Below are positions 10,255 through 20,108 of a stretch of 64,000 nt of DNA, in pieces. The stretch is taken from the NCBI GenBank assembly GCA_001829005.1, contig MIAG01000001.1, positions 1,021,007-1,085,006 on the forward strand. Direction: 5' to 3'. The DNA comes from Sphingobacteriia bacterium RIFOXYC2_FULL_35_18. GTDB taxonomy: Bacteria; Bacteroidota; Bacteroidia; Chitinophagales; Chitinophagaceae. Position 1 is the stretch's first letter; each line of letters begins with the position of its first letter. A program made the translations under genes and the position numbers. The notes below the pieces were generated by a model, which did not search any database, was not told the DNA's origin, and worked only from the letters and a program-made list of their open reading frames with translations.

Positions 10255-11814
10255 ATGGCAATTGCACAGATATTATGGGTAGACGACGAAATTGAAAGTC
10301 TTCAGTCGCAAAAAATCTTTTTAGAAACGAAGGGGTATGCAGTGCATACTTTAACGAACGGGTACGATGCAATTGAATATATTCAACAGCATTCAGTTGA
10401 TGTAGTGCTAATGGATGAAAGTATGCCAGGGATTACTGGTTTAGAAACACTTACAAGGATGAAGCAATTACAACAAAGATTGCCCATTGTACTGATAACA
10501 AAAAATGAAACCGAGAATTTGATGGACGAAGCTATTGGAAGTCAAATTGCCGATTATCTAATTAAGCCAGTGAATCCTAATCAGGTTTTACTTAGTTTAA
10601 AAAAAATCATCGATAACAAGCGGTTGGTTGCAGAAAAAACAACCGTTTCTTATCAGCAACAATTTAGTGAATTGTTTATGGCCCTTTCAGGAAATCCTGA
10701 TTACCAAGAGTGGATGGATTTATATAAAAAGTTAGTGTACTGGGAATTAGAAATGGAAAAAAGTGATAGCCCAGAAATGCGGGAAATTTTTTATAACCAG
10801 AAAAAAGAAGCCAATGCTGCTTTTGGAAAATTCATTTCTAAAAATTATGAAAAATGGGTAGCTTCTGCAGCAGCAGATGCGCCAATTATGAGCCATCAAT
10901 TATTACAGTTTAAAGTGCTACCCCATTTAGAACAAGATATTCCACTCTTCTTTATTTTAATAGATAATTTACGATACGACCAATGGAAAGCCATTGAGCC
11001 CATATTTGCGGAAAGCTTTAAAGTAACAGAAGAAGACAGTTTTTATTCTATTCTTCCTACAGCCACACAGTATTGTCGCAACGCAATTTTTGCTGGCATG
11101 ATGCCTGCGGAGATAGAAAAGAAATTTCCTCAGTTATGGAAGAATGATGAAGAAGAAGGCGGAAAAAATTTGCATGAACAAGAATTTTTAGCTGCTCAAT
11201 TAAAAAGATTAAAAAAAGATCAAATTAAATTCAGTTACCACAAAATATTGAATCACCAAGATGGCCAACAGCTGGTGAATAATATTCATAATTTACTGGG
11301 AAATCAGTTAAATGTGATTGTCTACAATTTCGTAGATATGCTTAGTCATGCAAGAACTGAAATGGAAGTGTTGAAGGAGTTAGCAAGTGACGAAGCCAGT
11401 TATAGAAGCTTAACTAAAAGTTGGTTTGAACATAGTCCCTTGCACCAAGCACTTAAAAAAGTGGCAGACAAAAAAATCAGAATTGTGTTGGCAACTGATC
11501 ATGGTAGTGTTCGAGTAAAAACGCCCCACAAAGTAATTGGTGATAAGCAAACCACCACCAACTTGAGGTACAAACATGGTAGAAATTTGAATTATGATGA
11601 TAAAGAAGTGTTGGCATTCAGAGACCCTTTAAAAGCAGGATTGCCAGTACCTAGCATTAACTCCTCCTTCATTTTTGCCAAAGAGGATGGTTTTTTATGT
11701 TATCCCAATAACTATAACCATTATGTGAACTATTACAAGAATAGTTTTCAGCATGGGGGTATCAGCTTAGAAGAAATGATTGTTCCATTGATCAAAATGG
11801 ACTCAAAGGCATAG
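10255..11814 (+). CDS. porX: PorX-like response regulator: N-terminal REC domain plus C-terminal PglZ domain
   Basis: REC: ILWVDDEIESLQSQK..VVLMDESMPGITGLE..YLIKPVNP; PglZ/alkaline-phosphatase-fold: FFILIDNLRYDQWKAIEPI, SILPTATQYCRNAIFAG, IVLATDHGS. Confidence 0.9.
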   Translation: MAIAQILWVDDEIESLQSQKIFLETKGYAVHTLTNGYDAIEYIQQHSVDVVLMDESMPGITGLETLTRMKQLQQRLPIVLITKNETENLMDEAIGSQIADYLIKPVNPNQVLLSLKKIIDNKRLVAEKTTVSYQQQFSELFMALSGNPDYQEWMDLYKKLVYWELEMEKSDSPEMREIFYNQKKEANAAFGKFISKNYEKWVASAAADAPIMSHQLLQFKVLPHLEQDIPLFFILIDNLRYDQWKAIEPIFAESFKVTEEDSFYSILPTATQYCRNAIFAGMMPAEIEKKFPQLWKNDEEEGGKNLHEQEFLAAQLKRLKKDQIKFSYHKILNHQDGQQLVNNIHNLLGNQLNVIVYNFVDMLSHARTEMEVLKELASDEASYRSLTKSWFEHSPLHQALKKVADKKIRIVLATDHGSVRVKTPHKVIGDKQTTTNLRYKHGRNLNYDDKEVLAFRDPLKAGLPVPSINSSFIFAKEDGFLCYPNNYNHYVNYYKNSFQHGGISLEEMIVPLIKMDSKA

Positions 11815-11890
11815 TTATTCGGTATTTCTACCCATTTTGTGGATAAAAGCATTGCCAATTAAGTAGCATGAAGTTTAAATTTGTTGTGCT

Positions 11891-12166
11891 ATGAAATACA
11901 CGCAATCAACATTAGACAAGTTGGAAGATATTTTGGGTGAATCTGAATATGTTGTCAGATATGAAAGAGGAACTTTTCAAAGCGGATGGTGTTTATTAGA
12001 AGCAAGAAGAGTAGTGGTCTTGAATAAGTTTCTAAATACAGAAGGTAGAATAAATACTTTGATGGAAATTATTCCCCAGCTAAATATTCAATTTGATAAA
12101 TTAACGCTTGAATCTCAAAAGCTTTATGAGGAAGTAGTTAAAAAATCCGTTACAGTAACGGAATAA
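11891..12166 (+). CDS. Conserved small hypothetical protein (91 aa)
   Basis: Uninterrupted ORF in a gap between conserved genes; TAAATTTG promoter-like box just upstream; charged, well-folded-looking composition. Confidence 0.7.
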   Translation: MKYTQSTLDKLEDILGESEYVVRYERGTFQSGWCLLEARRVVVLNKFLNTEGRINTLMEIIPQLNIQFDKLTLESQKLYEEVVKKSVTVTE

Positions 12167-12215
12167 TTGCGTCTTTTACGGTAGTGTAAAAATAAAATTA
12201 CCTTAGTTTTAATAG

Positions 12216-12992
12216 GTGAAACAGCCCAGATTGAACATTCAGTTTTTAGGAACAGGCACCAGCACAGGAATTCCTATGATTGGGTGTAGTTGCGAAGTAT
12301 GTGTGTCTAAAAATACCAAAGATCAACGTTTACGAACCAGCGTACTGGTTCAAAGTCTGCATACTAGTATTGTAATTGATACCACTCCAGATTTTAGGTA
12401 TCAAATGTTGAGAAGCAAAACCACTCATTTAGACGCTGTTTTATTTACCCATCAGCATAAAGACCATATAGCAGGCTTAGATGATATTCGGGCATTTAAT
12501 TTCTTTTCAGGAAACGCTATGGATATTTATGCCAATGCTTCCACTGAAGAAGCTATTCGACGAGATTTTTATTATGCTTTTTCAGATAATAAGTATCCTG
12601 GAACACCTGAATTACAAATGCATACTATTGGTGAAGCCCCTTTTTTTATAGGAGATATTCCCATTCAACCCATACAGGTAATGCACCATCGGATGCCAGT
12701 ACTCGGATTTAGATTAGGAGATTTTACTTACATCACAGACGCTAACTATATAGAGCAATCGGAATTAGATAAAATTAAAGGTTCCAAAGTTTTAGTATTG
12801 AATGCACTAAGAAAAGAAAAACATTTATCGCATTTTACTTTACAAGAAGCCTTGGATATTGCGCAACTGACCGGAGTTCCACAAGTATATTTTACCCATA
12901 TTAGTCACCAGCTGGGAAAGCATGATGCCATTAATGCAGAATTACCCAATCATGTTCAACTGGCTTATGATGGGCTTAGTATTCGTTTGTAA
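12216..12992 (+). CDS. MBL-fold metallo-hydrolase (PhnP / RNase Z-like superfamily); GTG start
   Basis: FLGTGTSTGIPMIGCSCEVC, FTHQHKDHIAGLDDIRAFN (HxHxDH), YITDANY, YFTHISHQLG. Confidence 0.88.
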   Translation: MKQPRLNIQFLGTGTSTGIPMIGCSCEVCVSKNTKDQRLRTSVLVQSLHTSIVIDTTPDFRYQMLRSKTTHLDAVLFTHQHKDHIAGLDDIRAFNFFSGNAMDIYANASTEEAIRRDFYYAFSDNKYPGTPELQMHTIGEAPFFIGDIPIQPIQVMHHRMPVLGFRLGDFTYITDANYIEQSELDKIKGSKVLVLNALRKEKHLSHFTLQEALDIAQLTGVPQVYFTHISHQLGKHDAINAELPNHVQLAYDGLSIRL

Positions 12993-13012
12993 TCCCGCAA
13001 TTTTATGCGGTA

Positions 13013-13903
13013 GTGAAAAAAATTATCAAAGACTATTTACAATTCTCTAAGAAAGAAAGAATTGGGTTAACCCTTCTATTATTATTACTGGGTTTATTTC
13101 TTTATTTGCCTAGTTGGATAAAGCCAAGTATTCCACCGCTTCAGCATTCCGATACAGCATGGTTGAAAGATTTGGAATATGTAGAAATGAATACATCCCA
13201 AAAGGATCCAGCAAAGCTTTCTAATAAAGCGTTACCAACGCCTACCTATTTTTACTTTGATCCTAATACTGCTTCAACCAATCAGTTACTTGCATTGGGG
13301 TTGACGCCCAAAAATGCGCAAACCATTTTAAATTATAGAAATAAAGGTGGGCAATTCAGGTTGCCTGAAGATTTTTTAAAGATATGGGGGATTGATCCCG
13401 CCGTTGCAAAAGCATTGATCCCATTTATCCGCATTCAATTAGAACGAGGTCCTAGCCAATACCCAGTGGTTAAAAAAAACAGCGGCTTTAATCCCACTTA
13501 TAGCCCCAAAAAAATCCCCATTATTGATATTAATTCAGCTTCTTTAGAAGAATGGGAATCATTGCCTGGTATTGGGCCTGTTTTAGCTAAGAGAATTATT
13601 AATTACAGAGAAAAGTTGGGGGGCTTTACTGAGGTAGACGATATTCAAAAAACCTACGGCATTTCTGATTCTTTATTTGGACAAATTCAAGCATTTCTTC
13701 AACTGAGTAATACCGGAAAGCCTTCAATAAACAAAGCCAGTGCGGCTTTGCTGCAAAAAGCAGGTGTTTCGCCAGCCATTGCAGTGGCCATTGTGGAATA
13801 TCGAAAACAGTATGGATTATTTGATTCTTTGGAAGATTTGAAGAAAATAGTCTTTATTCAACCGGCGCAGTTTCAAGAATTGATACAGTTAGTAAAACTG
13901 TGA
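13013..13903 (+). CDS. Helix-hairpin-helix (ComEA-like) protein with N-terminal membrane anchor; GTG start
   Basis: Three HhH segments (FDPNTASTNQLLALGLTPKNAQTILNYRNKGGQF; DINSASLEEWESLPGIGPVLAKRIINYREKLGGF; INKASAALLQKAGVSPAIAVAIVEYRKQYG) and TM stretch IGLTLLLLLLGLFLYLP. Confidence 0.85.
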   Translation: MKKIIKDYLQFSKKERIGLTLLLLLLGLFLYLPSWIKPSIPPLQHSDTAWLKDLEYVEMNTSQKDPAKLSNKALPTPTYFYFDPNTASTNQLLALGLTPKNAQTILNYRNKGGQFRLPEDFLKIWGIDPAVAKALIPFIRIQLERGPSQYPVVKKNSGFNPTYSPKKIPIIDINSASLEEWESLPGIGPVLAKRIINYREKLGGFTEVDDIQKTYGISDSLFGQIQAFLQLSNTGKPSINKASAALLQKAGVSPAIAVAIVEYRKQYGLFDSLEDLKKIVFIQPAQFQELIQLVKL

Positions 13904-13944
13904 ATATTTTAACTCTTTTTTTAAAGTGGACTTACCAGTAAAAT

Positions 13945-14027
13945 CCCCTAGATTTGCTCCACAAACTAACTAACGGTTGTTTGTTTTAGGGGGTCGGAAA
14001 GAACGTGCTTGCTCTGCTCCGACCCCC
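13945..14027 (+). promoter_or_regulatory. Overlapping mutually exclusive inverted repeats in the leader of the acyl-CoA dehydrogenase gene
   Basis: Hairpin A: CCCCTA (13945-13950) / TAGGGG (13987-13992) with nested ACAAAC (13961-13966) / GTTTGT (13979-13984). Hairpin B: GGGGGTCGGA (13989-13998) / TCCGACCCCC (14018-14027), 10 bp perfect. The two share G13989-G13992. Confidence 0.55.
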
Positions 14028-14049
14028 GTCTATTTAAAAATAAAATCAA

Positions 14050-15189
14050 ATGCATTTTCAGGAGACAGAATTGACACAACAGGTAGCGGCAACAGCTAAA
14101 GATTTTGCAGAACAATACATTCGACCATATGTGATGGAATGGGATGAGGCACAAGTTTTTCCAGAAGCGCTTTTTAGAGAAATGGGAAAACTGGGCTTGA
14201 TGGGTGTATTGGTGCCGGCTGAATACGGAGGAGCAGGATTAGGGTATTTTGAATACAATGCCATTATTCAAGAGATTGCTAAAGTATGTGGTAGTATAGG
14301 TTTAAGTGTTGCTGCCCATAACTCTCTTTGTACCAACCATATTCTATCATTCGGAAATGATGAACAAAAAAAACGTTGGTTACCGAAGTTGGCTACAGCG
14401 GAGTGGATTGGTGCTTGGGGATTAACTGAACCTAATACGGGTAGCGATGCTGGCAATATGAAAACCACCGCTGTAAAACAAGGGGATAATTGGGTACTAA
14501 ATGGTACCAAAAGCTGGATTACCCATGGTAAAACAGGGGAAATAGCTGTTGTTATTTGTAGAACTGGTGAGCCTAGAACCAGTGGTAATTCCACTGCATT
14601 TGTGGTAGAGAGAGGTACTGCCGGATTTAGTGCTGGCAAAAAAGAAAACAAATTAGGAATGCGGGCCAGTGAAACAGCTGAAATGATTTTTGACAATTGT
14701 ATTATACCAGATGGCAATCGATTGGGTGCAGTGGGAGATGGCTTTAGGCAGGCAATGAAAATATTAGATGGGGGTAGAATTTCTATAGCGGCTTTGTCTG
14801 CTGGAATTGCTAAGGGGGCTTATGAAGCTGCTTTACAATATGCACAGGAAAGACATCAGTTTGATCAGCCCATTGCTTCTTTTCAGGGAATTAGCTTTAA
14901 ATTGGCTGATATGGCTACAGAAATTATGGCTTCCGACTTACTGATTTGGCAGGCCTGCGATTTAAAAAATAGGGGAGAAAAAGTGACTAGGGAGGGTGCT
15001 ATGGCCAAATATTATGCCAGCGAAGTGGCAGTAAAAACAGCTACAGAGGCAGTCCAAATTTTCGGGGGTTACGGTTATACAAAAGATTTTCCTGTAGAAA
15101 AGTACTATCGTGACGCAAAATTATGTACTATTGGGGAAGGAACTTCAGAAATTCAGAAACTGGTGATTGCAAGAGAAGTACTTCATTAA
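14050..15189 (+). CDS. Acyl-CoA dehydrogenase
   Basis: WIGAWGLTEPNTGSDAGNMKTTA, RERHQFDQPIASFQ-type segment, AVQIFGGYGYTKDFPVEKYYRDAKLCTIGEGTSEIQKLVIAREVL. Confidence 0.95.
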   Translation: MHFQETELTQQVAATAKDFAEQYIRPYVMEWDEAQVFPEALFREMGKLGLMGVLVPAEYGGAGLGYFEYNAIIQEIAKVCGSIGLSVAAHNSLCTNHILSFGNDEQKKRWLPKLATAEWIGAWGLTEPNTGSDAGNMKTTAVKQGDNWVLNGTKSWITHGKTGEIAVVICRTGEPRTSGNSTAFVVERGTAGFSAGKKENKLGMRASETAEMIFDNCIIPDGNRLGAVGDGFRQAMKILDGGRISIAALSAGIAKGAYEAALQYAQERHQFDQPIASFQGISFKLADMATEIMASDLLIWQACDLKNRGEKVTREGAMAKYYASEVAVKTATEAVQIFGGYGYTKDFPVEKYYRDAKLCTIGEGTSEIQKLVIAREVLH

Positions 15190-15218
15190 TTGTTTTTCGA
15201 TTGCTTGCTCATAATACG

Positions 15219-15243
15219 GGACCCCTTTGGGGTCCTTTTTTTA
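15219..15243 (+). terminator. Rho-independent terminator downstream of the acyl-CoA dehydrogenase gene
   Basis: GGACCCC-ttt-GGGGTCC followed by a T8 run. Confidence 0.88.
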
Positions 15244-15319
15244 TGTTGATAGTATAACACAAATCTTTGTATCTTGAATATCGTAAGACCCATTAAAATC
15301 CATATCTACATTTAGCATC

Positions 15320-17215
15320 ATGCGGATACTGTTTTTGTTTTTTTTAACCAGTTTTATTTCACCGTTATTTGCCCAAAAAAATACCGGTTCGGCATATATT
15401 GTTGATTCATTAAATAAAGAAGCTTTTAGTTCTAAGCGATCGGATATTTCAAAAGCATTGAATCTTTTGATTATTGCACAAAATACTGCAACACAAATTG
15501 ACTATAAAAAAGGACTCGCAGTTGCATATTTATATGAAGGAGGCATTTACCAACAGCAAGGTTTTACAAAGCGAGCGTTAACTGATTTTTATTTATCCTT
15601 AGATATTTTCAAGAGAATAAAAGACACTTTTAATATTGCTAAAGTAAGTCAGCAAATTGCAGGTTCGTTATTGCTCGAAGGCAAATACGATACTGCTGTA
15701 ACTGTTTTTAATGAGTCATTAAAAGTTTATAATCGATTCAATAAACAAGAAGAAGTAGTTAATGTAAAAAACAGTTTAGGTCTTATTCAATTGTATCGAA
15801 ATAAGCCTGATTCTGCAGTTATATTATTTAATCAGGCATTGGTTACAAGTAGGCAAATTAAATATGTTTATGGAGAAAAGAAAGCGCTGTATCATCTAGG
15901 TAAACTAGCCCTTGAAGGGAAAAATTTAGAATTAGCTGCGTCTTTTTTTAATGAATCTATTGCTATTGATCAAAGAATAAATGATAAATATGGGCTTGCA
16001 TTAAATAATTTAGAGTTGGCCAATGTTGCCTATAAAAGAGGTCAATTGGATGCGGCTTTTATGATGTCAAAAACATCCTATGAATTCGCAAAATCGGTTA
16101 ACGCTTACGATATATTAGATCAAAGTTTAGAACAAATTATTACTTATTACAGAAGAACAAATAATTTGGAGAAAGCAATTGCTTGGCAAGACACAGCTAT
16201 AGAAATTATTAACCATCATCGAATAAAAGAAAATGAATACGCTACTAATTTTATTGACATAATAAAAAACCAGCAGAATTTAAGATTAGATAGAGAAAAT
16301 GCCATCATTCGAGCTCAGCGTGCTTCCGATGAACAAGTTTTTATTTTAACAGTTGGAACTTTTATTTTAATCATACTTGCTGTTTTGGTAATTATGGTTT
16401 TTATTAATTATCAAAAGCAAAAACATTTTAGTAGAGAGCTAAGGGCAAAAAATATTTTAATTGAGGCACAAATTGAAGAAATGGGTGCGCTCAACAAAGA
16501 AATTTCTTTTCAAAATAGAATGCTTGAAGCAGATAATAAAACAAAAGATAAACTGCTTTCAATTATTTCTCACGACTTACGTAATCCGTTGGTGAATACG
16601 AAGGGTATTTTGAATTTGGTTAATCAGGGAATGGTTCCAGAAGACCAGGCAAAACAATTGTTACTTCAACTGGAAACCCAATATATGGGTACCACTTCTT
16701 TATTGGATAATTTATTGTTTTGGTTGAAAGGACAAATGGCAGGTAAAAATTTAGACCGATCTAATGTGGTAATTTTTCAATTGGTTAAAGGCCTAGAAGA
16801 CGAACACAAAATGTTGTTGGTCAGAAAAAACATTGCCTTCAACAATGCATTGCACCCACAAATGTTCATACATGCAGATAAAGAGATGATTAGAATTGTT
16901 TTGAGAAATCTAATCAGTAATGCCATCAAATTTACTCCTGAAAATGGCAGTATAGATATTAAAGCAGAGCAAACCGAAACAGATTCATTCATTTATGTAG
17001 AAGATACCGGAATTGGGATGTCTAAAGAAACAATCGACAGAGTTAATGCGAAGCAATATTACACAACAGCGGGCACTTCTATGGAAAAAGGGAGTGGCTT
17101 TGGATTAATGTTGTGTAGTGATTTAATTAGTAGACACGATGGTAGCTTAACTATAGAAAGCATACCTGGAACGGGCAGTAGATTTGTCATCAAACTGCCC
17201 ATTACCAAAGCTTAA
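15320..17215 (+). CDS. TPR-repeat sensor histidine kinase
   Basis: Signal peptide, TPR region, TM segment FILTVGTFILIILAVLVIMVFI, HisKA ISHDLRNPLVNTKGIL, HATPase NAIKFTPENGSI, GIGMS, GSGFGLML. Confidence 0.9.
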   Translation: MRILFLFFLTSFISPLFAQKNTGSAYIVDSLNKEAFSSKRSDISKALNLLIIAQNTATQIDYKKGLAVAYLYEGGIYQQQGFTKRALTDFYLSLDIFKRIKDTFNIAKVSQQIAGSLLLEGKYDTAVTVFNESLKVYNRFNKQEEVVNVKNSLGLIQLYRNKPDSAVILFNQALVTSRQIKYVYGEKKALYHLGKLALEGKNLELAASFFNESIAIDQRINDKYGLALNNLELANVAYKRGQLDAAFMMSKTSYEFAKSVNAYDILDQSLEQIITYYRRTNNLEKAIAWQDTAIEIINHHRIKENEYATNFIDIIKNQQNLRLDRENAIIRAQRASDEQVFILTVGTFILIILAVLVIMVFINYQKQKHFSRELRAKNILIEAQIEEMGALNKEISFQNRMLEADNKTKDKLLSIISHDLRNPLVNTKGILNLVNQGMVPEDQAKQLLLQLETQYMGTTSLLDNLLFWLKGQMAGKNLDRSNVVIFQLVKGLEDEHKMLLVRKNIAFNNALHPQMFIHADKEMIRIVLRNLISNAIKFTPENGSIDIKAEQTETDSFIYVEDTGIGMSKETIDRVNAKQYYTTAGTSMEKGSGFGLMLCSDLISRHDGSLTIESIPGTGSRFVIKLPITKA

Positions 17216-17220
17216 TTTTA

Positions 17221-17382
17221 TTATTCTTCATTTTTATTGCCAGCAGCAAATATTTGGTCTACTGCTCCACCTAACATAGGAAATTTCTCTTTCACAAAAC
17301 CAGCAATGGTAGTGATGGCTTGTTGCGCTTGCTGCTCTGAAAGACCAGCTTCTTTTACTAATTTTTCTATTAATTCGTTCAT
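17221..17382 (-). CDS. Small conserved-looking hypothetical protein (53 aa), directly downstream of clpX
   Basis: Reverse-strand translation MNELIEKLVKEAGLSEQQAQQAITTIAGFVKEKFPMLGGAVDQIFAAGNKNEE*; below the 60-aa cutoff of the ORF track; co-directional with the clp genes. Confidence 0.65.
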   Translation of the reverse strand: MNELIEKLVKEAGLSEQQAQQAITTIAGFVKEKFPMLGGAVDQIFAAGNKNEE

Positions 17383-17403
17383 GGATAAATATTGATTAAA
17401 GGG

Positions 17404-18645
17404 TTAAGCTACTTTTAATGCGCTCAATTTACTCTTGCTAAACATTTTTTCTGCGTAATCTAATGTAACATTCAAGGTGGTTGTATTGGTACCTGGTAAT
17501 TCAAACATTGCTTCGGTTAAGATACTCTCACAAATACTTCTCAAACCTCTTGCCCCTAGTTTGTATTCCATTGCCTTGGCTACCATAAAGTCTAAGACTG
17601 CAGGCTCAATGCTTAAAGCAATTCCTTCCATTTCAAATAAACGGGTGAACTGCTTAATTAATGAATTTTTTGGTTCAGTTAAAATGCTTCTAAGTGTTTC
17701 TGCATCCAAAGGATTTAAATGCGTTACAACGGGTAAGCGACCTAATAATTCAGGTATCAATCCAAAACTTTTTAAGTCTTGAGCATTTATGAACTCTAAT
17801 AGGTTGCTTCTTTGGTGTTCTTGTTCGTCTTTATTTACACTAAAACCAATAGCATTGGTATTGATTCGTCTGGCAATTACTTTATCAATGCCATCAAATG
17901 CACCCCCACAAATAAATAAGATATTTTTAGTGTCTACCTTAATCATTTTTTGTTCTGGATGCTTTCTGCCACCTTGTGGTGGAACCAATACTTCCGTACC
18001 TTCTAGCATCTTTAATAAACCTTGTTGCACACCTTCTCCACTTACGTCTCTGGTAATAGATGGGTTATCACCCTTGCGAGCAATTTTATCTATCTCATCT
18101 ACATAAACAATCCCTTTTTCTGCTGCATTCACATCGTAATTACAGTTTTGTAATAAACGAGTTAGCATGCTTTCTACGTCTTCTCCTACATATCCTGCTT
18201 CGGTAAATACAGTAGCGTCTACAATGGCAAAGGGTACATTCAGTAAACGAGCAATTGATTTTGCCAGTAGGGTTTTACCCGTTCCGGTTTCACCTACCAT
18301 GATGATATTGCTTTTTTCTATTTCAACATCATCCACAATTTGTTTATTGTTCACTCGCTTGTAGTGATTATAAACAGCAACACAAAGTATTTTCTTCGCT
18401 TCGTCTTGACCAATTACATATTCGTCTAAGAATTTTTTAATTTCCTTAGGCTTTCTAACTTGAACAGGCCCTGCTCCGCCCGTGCCAGCAGGATTGTTTT
18501 TTGCAGTTAACTCTTGGGCAATAATTTCTTCTGCATGTTCTACACAATTTTCACAGATATGGCCCTCTTGTCCAGCTATTAGAATCTTTACCTCATCACG
18601 GCTTCTTCCACAAAAGGAGCAATGTAAATTGTTTTGTTTTGCCAT
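17404..18645 (-). CDS. clpX: ATP-dependent Clp protease ATP-binding subunit ClpX
   Basis: N-terminal C4 zinc finger CSFCGRS...[31 protein letters not shown]-type loop (NAIGFSVN), [13 protein letters not shown]. Confidence 0.96.
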   Translation of the reverse strand: MAKQNNLHCSFCGRSRDEVKILIAGQEGHICENCVEHAEEIIAQELTAKNNPAGTGGAGPVQVRKPKEIKKFLDEYVIGQDEAKKILCVAVYNHYKRVNNKQIVDDVEIEKSNIIMVGETGTGKTLLAKSIARLLNVPFAIVDATVFTEAGYVGEDVESMLTRLLQNCNYDVNAAEKGIVYVDEIDKIARKGDNPSITRDVSGEGVQQGLLKMLEGTEVLVPPQGGRKHPEQKMIKVDTKNILFICGGAFDGIDKVIARRINTNAIGFSVNKDEQEHQRSNLLEFINAQDLKSFGLIPELLGRLPVVTHLNPLDAETLRSILTEPKNSLIKQFTRLFEMEGIALSIEPAVLDFMVAKAMEYKLGARGLRSICESILTEAMFELPGTNTTTLNVTLDYAEKMFSKSKLSALKVA

Positions 18646-18649
18646 AACC

Positions 18650-19291
18650 TTATATCTTATTTAAGATACTGTCTACAATGCCATAAGCAACAGCTTCTGT
18701 AGCATCCATCCAGTAATCGCGGTCGAAATCTGCTAAGATTTGTTCCACTGTTTTACCGCAATTTTCCGCTAAAATTTTAGCCCCTAATTGTTTGGTCTTT
18801 AAAATTTGATTTGCTTGAATTTCTATATCAGCACTAGTAGCTTGGTAATAACCACCTAGACTAGGTTGGTGAATCATCACTTCACCGTGCGGATAAATAT
18901 AACGATGCCCTTTAGCACCAGCACTTAATAGGATAGAACCCATGCTTGCAGCTAAGCCCATACAAATGGTGCTTACTGGGCTTTGAATCATTTTAATGGT
19001 ATCGTACATGACCATCCCACTAGTTACTACCCCACCTGGGCTATTGATGTATAATTTAATTTCTGCACCAGGCTTGTCTGCATCTAATAAAAGTAATTTG
19101 GTTACTACTTCTTTTGCAGATTTATCGTCTACTACACCCCATAAATACACTGCTCTTTTTTCAAAAAACAGTTTTTCCATTTTTTTAGTCATGAAAGTAC
19201 CCATGGCGTCTTGTTTCTCTTCCTTATTTTCTTCTGGTTCTTCCTGATCATTGTTTAGAAAAGGATTCACGATATATTTAGACTGTATCAT
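18650..19291 (-). CDS. clpP: ATP-dependent Clp protease proteolytic subunit ClpP (copy B)
   Basis: [18 protein letters not shown], catalytic [26 protein letters not shown]. Confidence 0.95.
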   Translation of the reverse strand: MIQSKYIVNPFLNNDQEEPEENKEEKQDAMGTFMTKKMEKLFFEKRAVYLWGVVDDKSAKEVVTKLLLLDADKPGAEIKLYINSPGGVVTSGMVMYDTIKMIQSPVSTICMGLAASMGSILLSAGAKGHRYIYPHGEVMIHQPSLGGYYQATSADIEIQANQILKTKQLGAKILAENCGKTVEQILADFDRDYWMDATEAVAYGIVDSILNKI

Positions 19292-19317
19292 TTTTAATCA
19301 ATTTGAATTTTATACAA

Positions 19318-20013
19318 TTATCCTTTCTTTTCTTTACGAGGGTTGGTCAATAATACTTCGTCTACCAATCCATACTCTTTAGCTTCCGCTGCAGTCATCC
19401 AGAAATCACGATCACTGTCTTTTGCTATGGTCTCTACTGATTTACCAGTATGGTTTGCAGTGATGGCATACAGCTCATGTTTTAATTTTTTAATTTCACG
19501 AGCAGTAATTTCAATATCTGTAGCTTGGCCACCAATACCACCACTTGGTTGGTGCATCATCACTCTACTATGTTTTAGCGCAGTTCTTTTACCTTGCACT
19601 CCAGCACAAAGTAAAATCTGTCCCATACTAGCAGCGATTCCTGTGCAAATAGTAGCCACATCAGGGCCAATAAACTGCATGGTATCATAGATGCCTAATC
19701 CTGCATAAACGCTGCCACCTGGGCTGTTAATATACATTTGAATATCCCTAGAACGATCGGTGCTTTCTAAAAACAACAATTGAGCGGTAACAATATTGGC
19801 AACGTAATCGTTAATGCCTTCCCCCAAAAAAATAATGCGGTCCATCATTAAACGACTAAATACATCCATACTCGCAACATTGAGCGGTCTTTCTTCAATG
19901 ATATAAGGAGTAAGGTTGGTTACCTGACCGTAATTTTTGTAGTTGTGTAATACACCGCTGCTTATGCCGTGGTGCTTAACTGCGTACTGTTCAAACTCTT
20001 TTCCAATATTCAT
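19318..20013 (-). CDS. clpP: ATP-dependent Clp protease proteolytic subunit ClpP (copy A)
   Basis: INSPGGSVYAGLGIYDTM, catalytic AASMGQ, MMHQPSGG, DSDRDFWMTAAEAKEYGLVDEVL. Confidence 0.95.
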   Translation of the reverse strand: MNIGKEFEQYAVKHHGISSGVLHNYKNYGQVTNLTPYIIEERPLNVASMDVFSRLMMDRIIFLGEGINDYVANIVTAQLLFLESTDRSRDIQMYINSPGGSVYAGLGIYDTMQFIGPDVATICTGIAASMGQILLCAGVQGKRTALKHSRVMMHQPSGGIGGQATDIEITAREIKKLKHELYAITANHTGKSVETIAKDSDRDFWMTAAEAKEYGLVDEVLLTNPRKEKKG

Positions 20014-20108
20014 AGAATTATTTTTCGCTTTGAAGTTAAGTGTTTTGTTAAATAGGTATCAAGACTGTTCAAATACTGTGCAAAGCTCCCTTTATGGCAA
20101 TTTGACAT

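Noticed and set aside
8972-11814. HD phosphohydrolase plus PglZ-domain protein as a possible BREX or dNTPase-type defence pair
   Set aside because: The PglZ domain is fused to a REC receiver, matching PorX rather than BREX PglZ. The genes are divergent, and no BrxC, methylase or other defence genes are nearby.
14268-14717. 149-aa antisense ORF inside the acyl-CoA dehydrogenase gene
   Set aside because: Fully contained in a strongly conserved gene on the other strand, with no domain; typical shadow ORF.
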